Below, piece by piece: positions 44,140 to 51,955 of a stretch of DNA of 64,000 nt (the first letter of the stretch is position 1; every line of letters begins with the position of its first letter). This DNA is from Crenothrix sp043729335 (GTDB lineage: Bacteria; Pseudomonadota; Gammaproteobacteria; Methylococcales; Methylomonadaceae): the NCBI RefSeq assembly GCF_043729335.1, contig NZ_JAYTLQ010000002.1:248001-312000 (forward strand), in the 5' to 3' direction. The notes under the pieces are model-generated. The model was not told where the DNA came from, ran no database searches, and worked only from the letters and a program-made list of their open reading frames with translations. The position numbers and the translations under genes were made by a program.

Positions 44140-45390
44140 TCAACGAGTGATACCCTTAAGTTTAGCCGCTTCCAGCCAGAGAGGAAATTCACTCAACAAA
44201 CGTTCATACAAATCTTGTTCACTTACGCTGTTAAGGTCATCTAACGAAAAAAAGCCACAATTGTCGACGACTCGGCCAGATAAAGTATCGAGTTTTTCCA
44301 AAACACCATAATTTCGCCCACCAATACCAATAAATTGCCAAAAAATAGGCAATTTAGCCGCATCGACCAACAATTTTTTAATAACGGCATTTTGGCTTAC
44401 GCCGCCATCACTCACAAAAATTATCAATATCGGCAAATTTGTATGGGCATAATGTTGAATCACCCGCTCGATTACTTCGGGTTCATTATTAATACTCATC
44501 ATGCCCCAATTACGCCAACCGTAGTCTGCGCTGGCGATATAATCAGAATAGTTTTGTAACGTAGCTGGCGGCAGCGCCAGAGCTTTGCTGGAAAATGCCC
44601 AGACATCCAGCGCTCCATCGTCATCAAAATGCACAGCCAGCGGCAACAATCGCTCAATGACTTGCTGCACTTTACCCTTATCATACTGTGCGTACATTGA
44701 GCCTGAAGCATCCAATACCAAGCCTACCTGCGCTACAGTGGCTGTCAAATAATATTTTTCCAAAGAGATCGCTGCTTTTTTAGCCAAACCGACTAGTTTT
44801 GGTGCCGCCGCGGCAATCTTTTTTTCAAGGGGCAGCTCAGGGGGTTTCTGTGGCATCTCTTCTTCAACATTACCGCCAAAATATTGAACCAATGCGGCCA
44901 AACCCCCATTGAAACCTTGAGCGGTGGCACTGAAACGCCAGCCACTGTTACTGCGGTAAATTTCACCCACTATCAAGGCTTTTTCGTTTTCAAAATCTAA
45001 CCCTGAAAACGAAAAGCGAGCAAGTTCTTGATTAGCTACAACAAAACGTAAATAACCATTATGTAATTGCCGTATGGTTTCAGAGTTACTCAGTACTGCG
45101 GTAAAAACCAAACGATCAATAGTGGCTGGCAATACCGTCAATTGACATAAAAATCTGATTAAATCCTGCTCTGACTTAACTAATTTAATACCCCCGCAAG
45201 AGCTTTCGGCCTGATTATAGAACGTCATATACCGCTCATCCGCTAATTTTTGCTGGGCATTTACGCTAAAACAAGCAAAATCAACATCTTCTCGCAATCC
45301 AGAAAAACACAAGCCAATCTGAAATGACTCGATATCAATATTCTGATGCAACTCAGCCAAAGCCAAGCGCTGGCCGCGACGAATTTGCAT
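44140..45390 (-). CDS. TerD-like domain fused to von Willebrand A domain
   Basis: A 416-residue fusion in the style of TerF. Residues 1-172 are a TerD-like domain (QIRRGQRLALAEL, GWRFSATAQGFNGGLAALVQ). After a Pro/Glu linker comes a vWA domain from about 220, with the metal-ion adhesion motif DASGS (Asp227, Ser229, Ser231) and IFVSDGG. The TerD part has lost the acidic Ca-binding loop GDNxxGxGDGDDE found in its neighbours; the equivalent reads NQAESSCGGIKL. It may therefore act as a scaffold rather than a Ca binder. 120 bases separate it from the next TerD-like gene. Confidence 0.88.
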   Translation of the reverse strand: MQIRRGQRLALAELHQNIDIESFQIGLCFSGLREDVDFACFSVNAQQKLADERYMTFYNQAESSCGGIKLVKSEQDLIRFLCQLTVLPATIDRLVFTAVLSNSETIRQLHNGYLRFVVANQELARFSFSGLDFENEKALIVGEIYRSNSGWRFSATAQGFNGGLAALVQYFGGNVEEEMPQKPPELPLEKKIAAAAPKLVGLAKKAAISLEKYYLTATVAQVGLVLDASGSMYAQYDKGKVQQVIERLLPLAVHFDDDGALDVWAFSSKALALPPATLQNYSDYIASADYGWRNWGMMSINNEPEVIERVIQHYAHTNLPILIIFVSDGGVSQNAVIKKLLVDAAKLPIFWQFIGIGGRNYGVLEKLDTLSGRVVDNCGFFSLDDLNSVSEQDLYERLLSEFPLWLEAAKLKGITR

Positions 45391-45408
45391 AATCCTGTTT
45401 ATAGCAAA

Positions 45409-45984
45409 TTAAACATTAACCCCAAATGAAGCCGCTAATGGCCCTAATCCACCTGCAAAACCTTGACCTACCGCTTTAAATTTCCAATCGGCACCCACGC
45501 GGTAAATTTCGCCAAAAATCATGGCTGTTTCTACTGAAGCATCTTCACTCAAATCATAACGGGCAATTTCTTGGCCGCCATCTTCATTAATAATTCTAAT
45601 GTAGGCACGACTAACCTGGCCAAAATTTTGTTTGCGTGTAGCAGCATCGTGTATAGTGACCGCAACAACAACTTTATCTAAATCGGCAGGTATTTTACTT
45701 AGCTCCACTTTAAGAGACTCATCATCGCCATCTCCCGCACCAGTCAAGTTGTCGCCTGCATGTTGTACGGCGCCATCAGCCACGACTTTATTGTTGTAGA
45801 AACAAAAATCACTGTCTGAACGAACTTTGCCATCTAGCTTAACCATAAAAGCACTGGCATCTAAATCGAATGCGGCACCATCTGTTGCGCGTGCATCCCA
45901 GCCCAAACCAATTACAACTTTATTTAATCCTGGAACCTCTTTGCTGAGATTCACGTTACCGCCTTTACTAAGTGATATTGCCAT
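45409..45984 (-). CDS. TerD/TerE-family protein
   Basis: A 191-residue TerD-type protein with intact Ca loops (FDLDASAFMV, GDNLTGAGDGDDE) and the usual ending FKAVGQGFAGGLGPLAASFG. It is closely related to its upstream neighbour (46032). The spacing to the vWA-fusion gene is 18 bases. Cytoplasmic; stress-linked by family. Confidence 0.92.
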   Translation of the reverse strand: MAISLSKGGNVNLSKEVPGLNKVVIGLGWDARATDGAAFDLDASAFMVKLDGKVRSDSDFCFYNNKVVADGAVQHAGDNLTGAGDGDDESLKVELSKIPADLDKVVVAVTIHDAATRKQNFGQVSRAYIRIINEDGGQEIARYDLSEDASVETAMIFGEIYRVGADWKFKAVGQGFAGGLGPLAASFGVNV

Positions 45985-46031
45985 AACCGTCTCCGTATTT
46001 TATAAAAAGTGTTAACCCTTAATGGATCATA

Positions 46032-46607
46032 TTAAATATTTATGCCGTATTGTCTAGCCAAGGCAGATAATCCACCCGCATAACCTTGTCCTACAGCCTT
46101 AAATTTCCATTCAATACCATGTTTGTATATTTCGCCAAAAATCATAGCGGTTTCAATCGAAGCATCTTCACTCAAGTCGTAACGCGCCACTTCATTATTG
46201 GAATCACCATTGACTATTCGTACATAAGCATGGGAAACCTGACCAAAATTTTGTTTACGTGCTTCTGCTTCATGAATCGTCACAGTAAAAATCACTCGCT
46301 GAATATCTACTGGAATTTTATCTAAAAACACATTAATTGTTTCGTCGTCACCATCTCCGGCACCCGTACGATTATCACCTGTATGCTCCACAGAACCACA
46401 GATAGAAGTTGTTTGATTGTAAAAAATAAAATCACTGTCGGAACGCACTTTCCCATCTTCTTTAACCATAAAGGCGCTGGCATCCAAATCAAAATCTGTA
46501 CCATCCGTGGGCCTTGCATCCCACCCCAAACCGATGATGAGATTTTTCAGCGTGGGATCAGTTTTCGACAGGCTAATATTGCCGCCTTTACTTAATGAAA
46601 TACCCAT
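46032..46607 (-). CDS. TerD/TerE-family protein
   Basis: A 191-residue paralog of the gene at 45409 and first gene of the operon. The Ca loops are intact (FDLDASAFMV, GDNRTGAGDGDDE), with GWDARPTDGTD and YAGGLSALARQYG. GGAGG lies seven to eight bases before the ATG. The two TerD/E copies are probably a recent tandem duplication: they keep long matching stretches such as YDLSEDAS-ETAMIFGEIY. Confidence 0.92.
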   Translation of the reverse strand: MGISLSKGGNISLSKTDPTLKNLIIGLGWDARPTDGTDFDLDASAFMVKEDGKVRSDSDFIFYNQTTSICGSVEHTGDNRTGAGDGDDETINVFLDKIPVDIQRVIFTVTIHEAEARKQNFGQVSHAYVRIVNGDSNNEVARYDLSEDASIETAMIFGEIYKHGIEWKFKAVGQGYAGGLSALARQYGINI

Positions 46608-46957
46608 AAATTAACCTCCAGTGAGTTTATATTTTTTTAATAAGAACTTGACTCAACTACGCCTTAGTCCATACAAAGTATAGTGGAATAACGCTAAACC
46701 TCTGTAAAAATATCAAGCTACGTTGACAGCGTATAATTGCTAATAATACCTATTAATACGCAAATTGCATAGCAGGAGAATTACAACGCTAAGTTTTTAG
46801 TGAAAATACAAATCATCAGCTGCAAAATCCATAATCGTTAGCAATCCTTTGCCACAAATACTTAAGTCTCCATTTTTAAAAAGATATAGCCGATTACTAG
46901 CGAAATTTGGTGATACCACTGAAGCAAAGCGATGTTTAAATCAAAAAATTTTGGAAT

Positions 46958-46993
46958 AAAAAAACCCCCACTACCCAGAAGAGTAGTGAGGGT
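46958..46993 (-). terminator. Rho-independent terminator of pmoCAB
   Basis: On the minus strand an 11-bp stem (ACCCTCACTAC / GTAGTGGGGGT, one G-T pair) runs into six to seven Us. Strong canonical terminator about 50 bases past the pmoB stop. Confidence 0.92.
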
Positions 46994-47009
46994 TTCAATT
47001 CCTCTTTAT

Positions 47010-47030
47010 TTGGCAATTAAAAATTGCCAA
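47010..47030 (-). terminator. Second 3' hairpin after pmoB
   Basis: A 9-bp stem TTGGCAATT / AATTGCCAA with a three-base loop, between the pmoB stop and the main terminator. It may protect the 3' end of the abundant pmo mRNA. Confidence 0.6.
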
Positions 47031-47043
47031 TAAGATTCATTTA

Positions 47044-48288
47044 TTAGATAAATGATGGAATTAATGGAGCATCTACAGTAACCATTTGACGGTTGCCGCC
47101 TTCATCAGTGAAGAACAACAAACCAGCAAAACGACTGTCTGGATCGTAGATCAAGTCAGCTAAACGATAAACTTCCCAAGCCGCGTCAGACGCAGTAACT
47201 TGGTAAGTTCTTGTTTGGCCTGGAGCAAGTGGGCTGTTATCGCTAACAGTCAAACCTTCTTCAGCCAACAAGTCATCTGGGTATCCAGTTTCATCTTCAT
47301 GAACAGCAGGATCCAAGAAACGTACGCCAGCAGTGTTAAACTCGCCTAAACGAACAGCTGAATCACCATTGTTAGTAACAGTCAATGTCATTTGCATGGC
47401 ACGGCCTGGTACACGGTAAGTAGCGTCGTCAACTTTAACAGCGACTGTTGGAGCTGGCATTTCAATTGGCTTCATACCACGTAACAAACCTGCTTGTAGC
47501 GGGGTTGTAATTGGAAATTCAGCGTTTGTGCTAGCCATAGTTGCTGCAACGATCGCCATTGTACCAACAGCGAAAGCGATACCAACTTTTTTGTCAGTTG
47601 GAGTGATCAACGTGTCAGCTTTTCCTGCTTCAACGGCAAGATGACGTGGAATAAATACTGGTTTACGCAACCAATAAACAATCCATGCCAAACCGATTGC
47701 ATACCAGAAAGCATGCCAGAAGTAGATGTTACCAATGTTGTAGTTTTCTAAATCAACAGTTACGCCGGTCAAAGTTGTAATTGGATTTTTGAAATCTTTC
47801 ATAGAACCAGTAATGGTAACCCATTTACCTGGCCCGATGATTGGACCACCACCTTTAACGTTCATCATACTGTGAACATGCCAATCGCCTGGACGACGTG
47901 CTTTCAACAATACTTTGAATTCGTAGGTTTCACCCAATTCCAAGCTACATGAACGTGGAACTAACTGACCACCGATCCAAGACCCTGCACGAATAAATAC
48001 AGGACCTGGTGTACCGATGTTCAAGAAAGATGATTCTGGTAAATCAACAGTTTCAGGCCATCCTTTAAAAACGTGGAATTTACCTGTAACAGTCATTGTA
48101 TCATTAACAGCTACGGTATCTTTTGACCAATTTAAGTCATACCAGTGAATAGTACGCATACGCATAAACGCTGCTTGAGACTTTTCACCATGAGCTGCTG
48201 CTGTTGGAGCATAAAACATTGCTGCTGTAACGCCAACTAACACGCCGACAAAGGACAATTTAGCAATCTTGTCTTTAATCATTTTCAT
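47044..48288 (-). CDS. pmoB: Particulate methane monooxygenase subunit B
   Basis: A 414-residue periplasmic-domain subunit of the copper enzyme that oxidises methane to methanol. The signal peptide ends at Ala32 and the mature protein begins with His33, whose amino group and side chain bind copper. His137 and His139 (DWHVHSM) complete the CuB site; numbering equals that of Methylococcus. Two cupredoxin domains flank two membrane spans (near 190-207 and 233-253). AGGAGG precedes the ATG by six bases. Third gene of pmoCAB. Confidence 0.98.
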   Translation of the reverse strand: MKMIKDKIAKLSFVGVLVGVTAAMFYAPTAAAHGEKSQAAFMRMRTIHWYDLNWSKDTVAVNDTMTVTGKFHVFKGWPETVDLPESSFLNIGTPGPVFIRAGSWIGGQLVPRSCSLELGETYEFKVLLKARRPGDWHVHSMMNVKGGGPIIGPGKWVTITGSMKDFKNPITTLTGVTVDLENYNIGNIYFWHAFWYAIGLAWIVYWLRKPVFIPRHLAVEAGKADTLITPTDKKVGIAFAVGTMAIVAATMASTNAEFPITTPLQAGLLRGMKPIEMPAPTVAVKVDDATYRVPGRAMQMTLTVTNNGDSAVRLGEFNTAGVRFLDPAVHEDETGYPDDLLAEEGLTVSDNSPLAPGQTRTYQVTASDAAWEVYRLADLIYDPDSRFAGLLFFTDEGGNRQMVTVDAPLIPSFI

Positions 48289-48422
48289 ATATCCTCCTCT
48301 ATAATAGAGAATCTATAGGTTTTGAGTATCTAGCCAGTAGCCGTTATAAAATAATCGTCTCTGACCAGTTTTTTATGTACATGTTCTTAATTCAATGATT
48401 CTTAACGAATCAGTAACGTTTC

Positions 48423-49166
48423 TTATGATGCAGTTGTGAAAGCGGTGCTTCCAAACCAACGACCAAAGAAATGCCACAATACATATACGATGATACTCAC
48501 GAAACCAGAGAAGAACGCTGATACTGGAGCAACGTCTTTACCAAAGGTTCTTAGTGTACCTTTCTCAACCATTCTGATGTACTCGGGCATACCAGTTCTG
48601 ATGTAATGGTATCCTAATAAGTCAGCCAAAGTCATTACCATACCGTTGTATTCAACAGGTTGATGTAATGGAGCAATAACTGGCCAGTTGCTTGGGTAAA
48701 ACAACAAACCGAAAGCCAAACCACCAAGTACCGCAGTCAACTGCATACTTCCAGACATCATCAATATAACATCCAGAACGATAGCGCCTGGAATTAATTG
48801 TGATGGGAATACGAAGTTAATTGGGAAATATGTCCAACCCCAAAAGTTGAAATATCTGTTGACCCACTCACCGAATAACAAACCCATTACGCAGAAAGTT
48901 GCACCGAATGCGATGCGATAACGCCACCAAAGAACTGCTTGAACAGCTGCTGGAAAAGTAATAGCCATAATTGGCAGAACTGTTACCCACAGACGTCTAT
49001 CTTTCCAGTCAACCCAGAAATCCCAGTCACCTGCAACAAGCATAAAGTGAACGTGGTAACCACCAAGTACAACAAAGAACAGTGTAAAACAAATTAGCCA
49101 GTCAAACGTACGTGAAACTTTTACCGCTTCAGCACGTGAACGTACAGCTGATTGAGATGCGCTCAT
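48423..49166 (-). CDS. pmoA: Particulate methane monooxygenase subunit A
   Basis: A 247-residue integral membrane subunit, the standard marker gene of methanotrophs. The open frame begins at 49253, but the ATG at 49166 is preceded by GGAGGT and gives the family start SASQSAVRSRAEAVK. Typical segments include DFWVDWKDRRLWVTVLPI and FVFPSQLIPGAIVLD. Seven membrane spans, with no catalytic copper of its own. The sequence is clearly gammaproteobacterial. Middle gene; a hairpin sits between it and pmoC. Confidence 0.98.
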   Translation of the reverse strand: MSASQSAVRSRAEAVKVSRTFDWLICFTLFFVVLGGYHVHFMLVAGDWDFWVDWKDRRLWVTVLPIMAITFPAAVQAVLWWRYRIAFGATFCVMGLLFGEWVNRYFNFWGWTYFPINFVFPSQLIPGAIVLDVILMMSGSMQLTAVLGGLAFGLLFYPSNWPVIAPLHQPVEYNGMVMTLADLLGYHYIRTGMPEYIRMVEKGTLRTFGKDVAPVSAFFSGFVSIIVYVLWHFFGRWFGSTAFTTAS

Positions 49167-49220
49167 AGCTTTACCTCCAAAAAGGATTAAATTATTTTTA
49201 TTAAAACTATCTTCTCTTAA

Positions 49221-49255
49221 GGTTGCCCCAAAATCTAGGAGATTTAGGAGCAACC
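49221..49255 (-). other. Intercistronic hairpin between pmoC and pmoA
   Basis: GGTTGC-CCC-A-AAATCT / AGATTT-A-GGA-GCAACC: a near-continuous stem of about 15 pairs with one mismatch and an AGG loop. No U-run follows. It is a likely RNA processing or stability element that could set unequal amounts of PmoC and PmoA/B. Confidence 0.7.
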
Positions 49256-49291
49256 AAGGAGATAGTTATTACAGCAAAGACTAGATTAAAA

Positions 49292-50044
49292 TTAAGCTAA
49301 GTCTTTTTTCAGAAGCTTGGCAATTGCCGCAACTTCGATACCAACAACACCTAATACACCTAAAGCTGACCATCCGAAGAATACGAAGCCGTAATGTAAA
49401 GGAGCAACAAACAACTCTTCCATGAACCAGAAGGTGTGACCCCATTCATTCAAGCCAACATTTGGCAGAATCATGAATGGACCAACGGTCGCAACCATAT
49501 ATTGGATAGAGTTACCTTGTTGGTAGGTAGGCAATCTTGTTTTTGCATACAAGAAAGCGCCGCCACCAGTAATAATATATACAGGGTAGCTCAAATAGAA
49601 TTCGATAACGTGACTTGGTGTGAAGTCAGTGTCACGAACAATTGTTTGATGCCAAGTACCATCTTGCTCAGTGAAGTAGCTAGCGCCGAAGTAAATAGCA
49701 ACGCCGTAAGCAACTAACCAAACCCAATGATGGAAATGTCTTCTCAACTCTTCTCTTGGAGTGATTGACATCACTTTACGATCGCGAGATTTCCACAGGT
49801 AACCCCATAGAATACCAGCAGTTGATACTTCTAAAACGAATTCAATGTACAGGAAGTTCATCCAGTATGTTTCGAATTCGGGTGCGAAAGAATCTAAGCC
49901 AGCAGACCAGCCATAAACGCCTTCATACCAACGGACCCATGCATAAAATACGCAATAAATTGCGACTGCAAAGACCAAGTTTCTTTTATTTAACAGCGGT
50001 GCTTCCGCAGCATCAGCTTTCACTGATTCAGTTGTAGCTGCCAT
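49292..50044 (-). CDS. pmoC: Particulate methane monooxygenase subunit C
   Basis: A 250-residue membrane subunit. The CuC/CuD ligand motif D-x3-H-x12-H is present as Asp128-Gly-Thr-Trp-His132 and His145 (positions within this protein). WHQTIVRDTDFTPSHVIEF is the conserved surrounding segment and is thought to lie at the methane-oxidising site. Five to six membrane spans. First gene of pmoCAB; AGGAG precedes the ATG. Confidence 0.98.
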   Translation of the reverse strand: MAATTESVKADAAEAPLLNKRNLVFAVAIYCVFYAWVRWYEGVYGWSAGLDSFAPEFETYWMNFLYIEFVLEVSTAGILWGYLWKSRDRKVMSITPREELRRHFHHWVWLVAYGVAIYFGASYFTEQDGTWHQTIVRDTDFTPSHVIEFYLSYPVYIITGGGAFLYAKTRLPTYQQGNSIQYMVATVGPFMILPNVGLNEWGHTFWFMEELFVAPLHYGFVFFGWSALGVLGVVGIEVAAIAKLLKKDLA

Positions 50045-50070
50045 TTCTATCTCCTAAAAATGAATTGAAC

Positions 50071-50086
50071 CTGGCTAATAAGCCAG
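50071..50086 (-). other. Hairpin in the pmoC leader
   Basis: CTGGCT-AATA-AGCCAG, a 6-bp stem in the predicted 5' untranslated region of pmoC, about 27 bases before the ATG. Possible mRNA 5' stabiliser. Confidence 0.5.
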
Positions 50087-50128
50087 TGTCGATAGTAACA
50101 AGTCCTTTTTACCCACTTGAATATGATT

Positions 50129-50157
50129 ATTATCACCATCAAGAGACACCAAATCAA
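50129..50157 (-). promoter_or_regulatory. Likely sigma-70 promoter of pmoCAB
   Basis: On the minus strand TTGATT, exactly 17 bases, then GATAAT. It would start transcription near 50122, leaving a leader of about 77 bases with the hairpin at 50071-50086. pmoC promoters of methanotrophs are known to be sigma-70-like. Confidence 0.6.
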
Positions 50158-50344
50158 TTTGGCGCTTCCAAAGTCTACCAGTTCGAACTACCTTGTCAAG
50201 CCTATTCATTCATTGAATTAAATAATTTTTACTTCACCCCCGCTATTCCAAATTTTATTATCTTTAACTACTTGATTTCTGATATTATCAACGTAAATTG
50301 AGCATTCTAATTCAACTAAAAAAATTATTAAAAACACCTAACTT

Positions 50345-50770
50345 ATGAAAAAATACTTACTCTTATTTGTGGGGCTAGGCGCATTAATAGCCTTCATGCG
50401 CCTTGTACTGCTCCCACTGGTTCTCGAAGTAGTTGCCTCGGACGCCTTTCTCGTTGAGAGCAAAGATGAAGCTCAAACACAGAGCATATCAACCCCCCTC
50501 ACGGCTCTTGCATTTAATCACTGCAATAGTTACATAAAATCAGAACTTGGGGATAAAGTTGATGTAAGCTTCCCAGATAAGCCACTTAAGGCATGGGGTT
50601 TTGGCAATTATCAGTACATTATTCATTCTGAGTTTAGCGTTGCTGGCAACGCATCAAATCCAAAAACATACGCCTGTCGCATAACTTATGATAACGGTGA
50701 CAATCAAGAGGGTATTGCTGATCCTAAGAACTGGACGGTAGATGGCCTGACGGGGCTAGATGGGCTTTAA
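50345..50770 (+). CDS. Membrane-anchored protein of unknown function
   Basis: A 141-residue protein divergent from pmoC. One N-terminal membrane span (KYLLLFVGLGALIAFMRLVL) is followed by a soluble part with two Cys (FNHCNSYIK and TYACRITYD), likely a disulfide in the periplasm. The last ~40 residues are acidic with Asp/Gly/Asn turns. No family recognised. It stands alone between pmoC and folA; adjacency to pmoC may be incidental. ATG with weak upstream signal. Confidence 0.7.
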   Translation: MKKYLLLFVGLGALIAFMRLVLLPLVLEVVASDAFLVESKDEAQTQSISTPLTALAFNHCNSYIKSELGDKVDVSFPDKPLKAWGFGNYQYIIHSEFSVAGNASNPKTYACRITYDNGDNQEGIADPKNWTVDGLTGLDGL

Positions 50771-51428
50771 CCAGCCAAATTTAGTGATAGCCCACGGCGT
50801 GTATTCCGTGAAACGCTCAAAGTAAGTTACTTTTAATACACTATGCAAAAAATGGTAGAACCTCGAAATAAATCGATTTGTTTTATTGGCGGGTTCTGCC
50901 TTTCTCGACACTTGATTATATATTATCCCCCGCGATTTCTTCTCAGCGCCAACTGTTCAAATATAACAACCCCTAACCAAAAATGCTGATACAAAAAGCA
51001 CTGCTTTGCCCATAATTTTATCAGCACTATACACCTGATTCCACACCAAAAAATGCCCTTCCAATATTTTAGATTGCTTTTGCGATGCCAAATATTTTGG
51101 ACATTTATCCATATACTGCCTTGATTTCTTAACAAAGATTTTTCTTGTTCTATTTTGAAACCCAGGAGTACATATTTTCTCATTGCGTATCTTGCAACTT
51201 CTTTGCAGAACTCACTTTAACTTTTTTATACTATACCTAGAGTTCAGGGGAATTTCATAAAGACCTATGAAGCTTTGTGAATCTAAAAACTAAAGCCCAG
51301 TACCCATATCTTTTTTCAAATAGCTTATATAAAAAAGCCACATACAACATTTTTTAAAGATACTTGCACCCAATATGTTGGCATAATATTTATACTTAAA
51401 ACATCCTCCAACATTTTCTAACATCTAC
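50771..51428. other. Intergenic region
   Basis: No supported gene across 658 bases. Near the left end GGTAGAACC (50854-50862) pairs with GGTTCTGCC (50892-50900), an imperfect hairpin that may terminate the gene at 50345. An 86-codon minus-strand frame (50923-51183) looks random. Confidence 0.5.
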
Positions 51429-51935
51429 ATGAAAATAGCACTCATAGTCGCAATGGCCAGCAATGGCGTGATAGGCCACAAAGGTCAAATGCCTTGGCAC
51501 TTGTCGGCTGATTTAAAGCATTTTAAAAAAATAACCCTAGGGTCACCAATAATAATGGGGCGAAAAACCTTCGAGTCTATAGGCAAGCCTTTGCCAGGTC
51601 GTAGCAACATTATTATCAGCAGAAACCCTGACTACCAGCAAATCGGGTGCTTAGTTTTTAACACTATTGAAACCGCTCTAAAAAATTGTTGTCACAATAA
51701 CCAAGAAGTTTTTATTATCGGCGGCTCAGCTTTGTACGAAGCTACATTAGCTTATGCAAATACGCTTTATGTCACAGAAATCAACAAAAACTTTGATGGG
51801 GACACGGTGTTCCCCAACTGGAATAAAGCTGACTGGCTTGAAACCCATCGTGAAGATGTTAATGACGATTCGCAATCATCTTTTAGCTACAGCTTTATAA
51901 CTTACAAAAGGATTACCGTGCCTACCTTAAGGTAA
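51429..51935 (+). CDS. folA: Dihydrofolate reductase
   Basis: A 168-residue NADPH-dependent dihydrofolate reductase. The active-site start IALIVAMASNGVIGHKGQMP, Trp-His-Leu (MPWHLSADLKHFK, with the catalytic Asp), IIMGRKTFESIGKPLPGR and IIGGSALYEATL are all present. Length and order match the chromosomal FolA family. It lies 20 bases before the phosphatase gene and could be co-transcribed with it. Confidence 0.96.
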   Translation: MKIALIVAMASNGVIGHKGQMPWHLSADLKHFKKITLGSPIIMGRKTFESIGKPLPGRSNIIISRNPDYQQIGCLVFNTIETALKNCCHNNQEVFIIGGSALYEATLAYANTLYVTEINKNFDGDTVFPNWNKADWLETHREDVNDDSQSSFSYSFITYKRITVPTLR

Positions 51936-51955
51936 ACAATGAGTGCAATAATGCC

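Larger units (their letters stand above)
46608..47043. other. Intergenic region, Ter operon promoter and pmoB terminator
   Basis: No gene. It must hold the start of the minus-strand Ter operon (near 46620-46750) and, at its right end, the pmoCAB terminator hairpins. Confidence 0.6.

Noticed and set aside
50923..51183. 86-codon minus-strand open frame
   Set aside because: Odd composition rich in Trp, Arg, Cys and Ile, no start signal, no family; likely chance.
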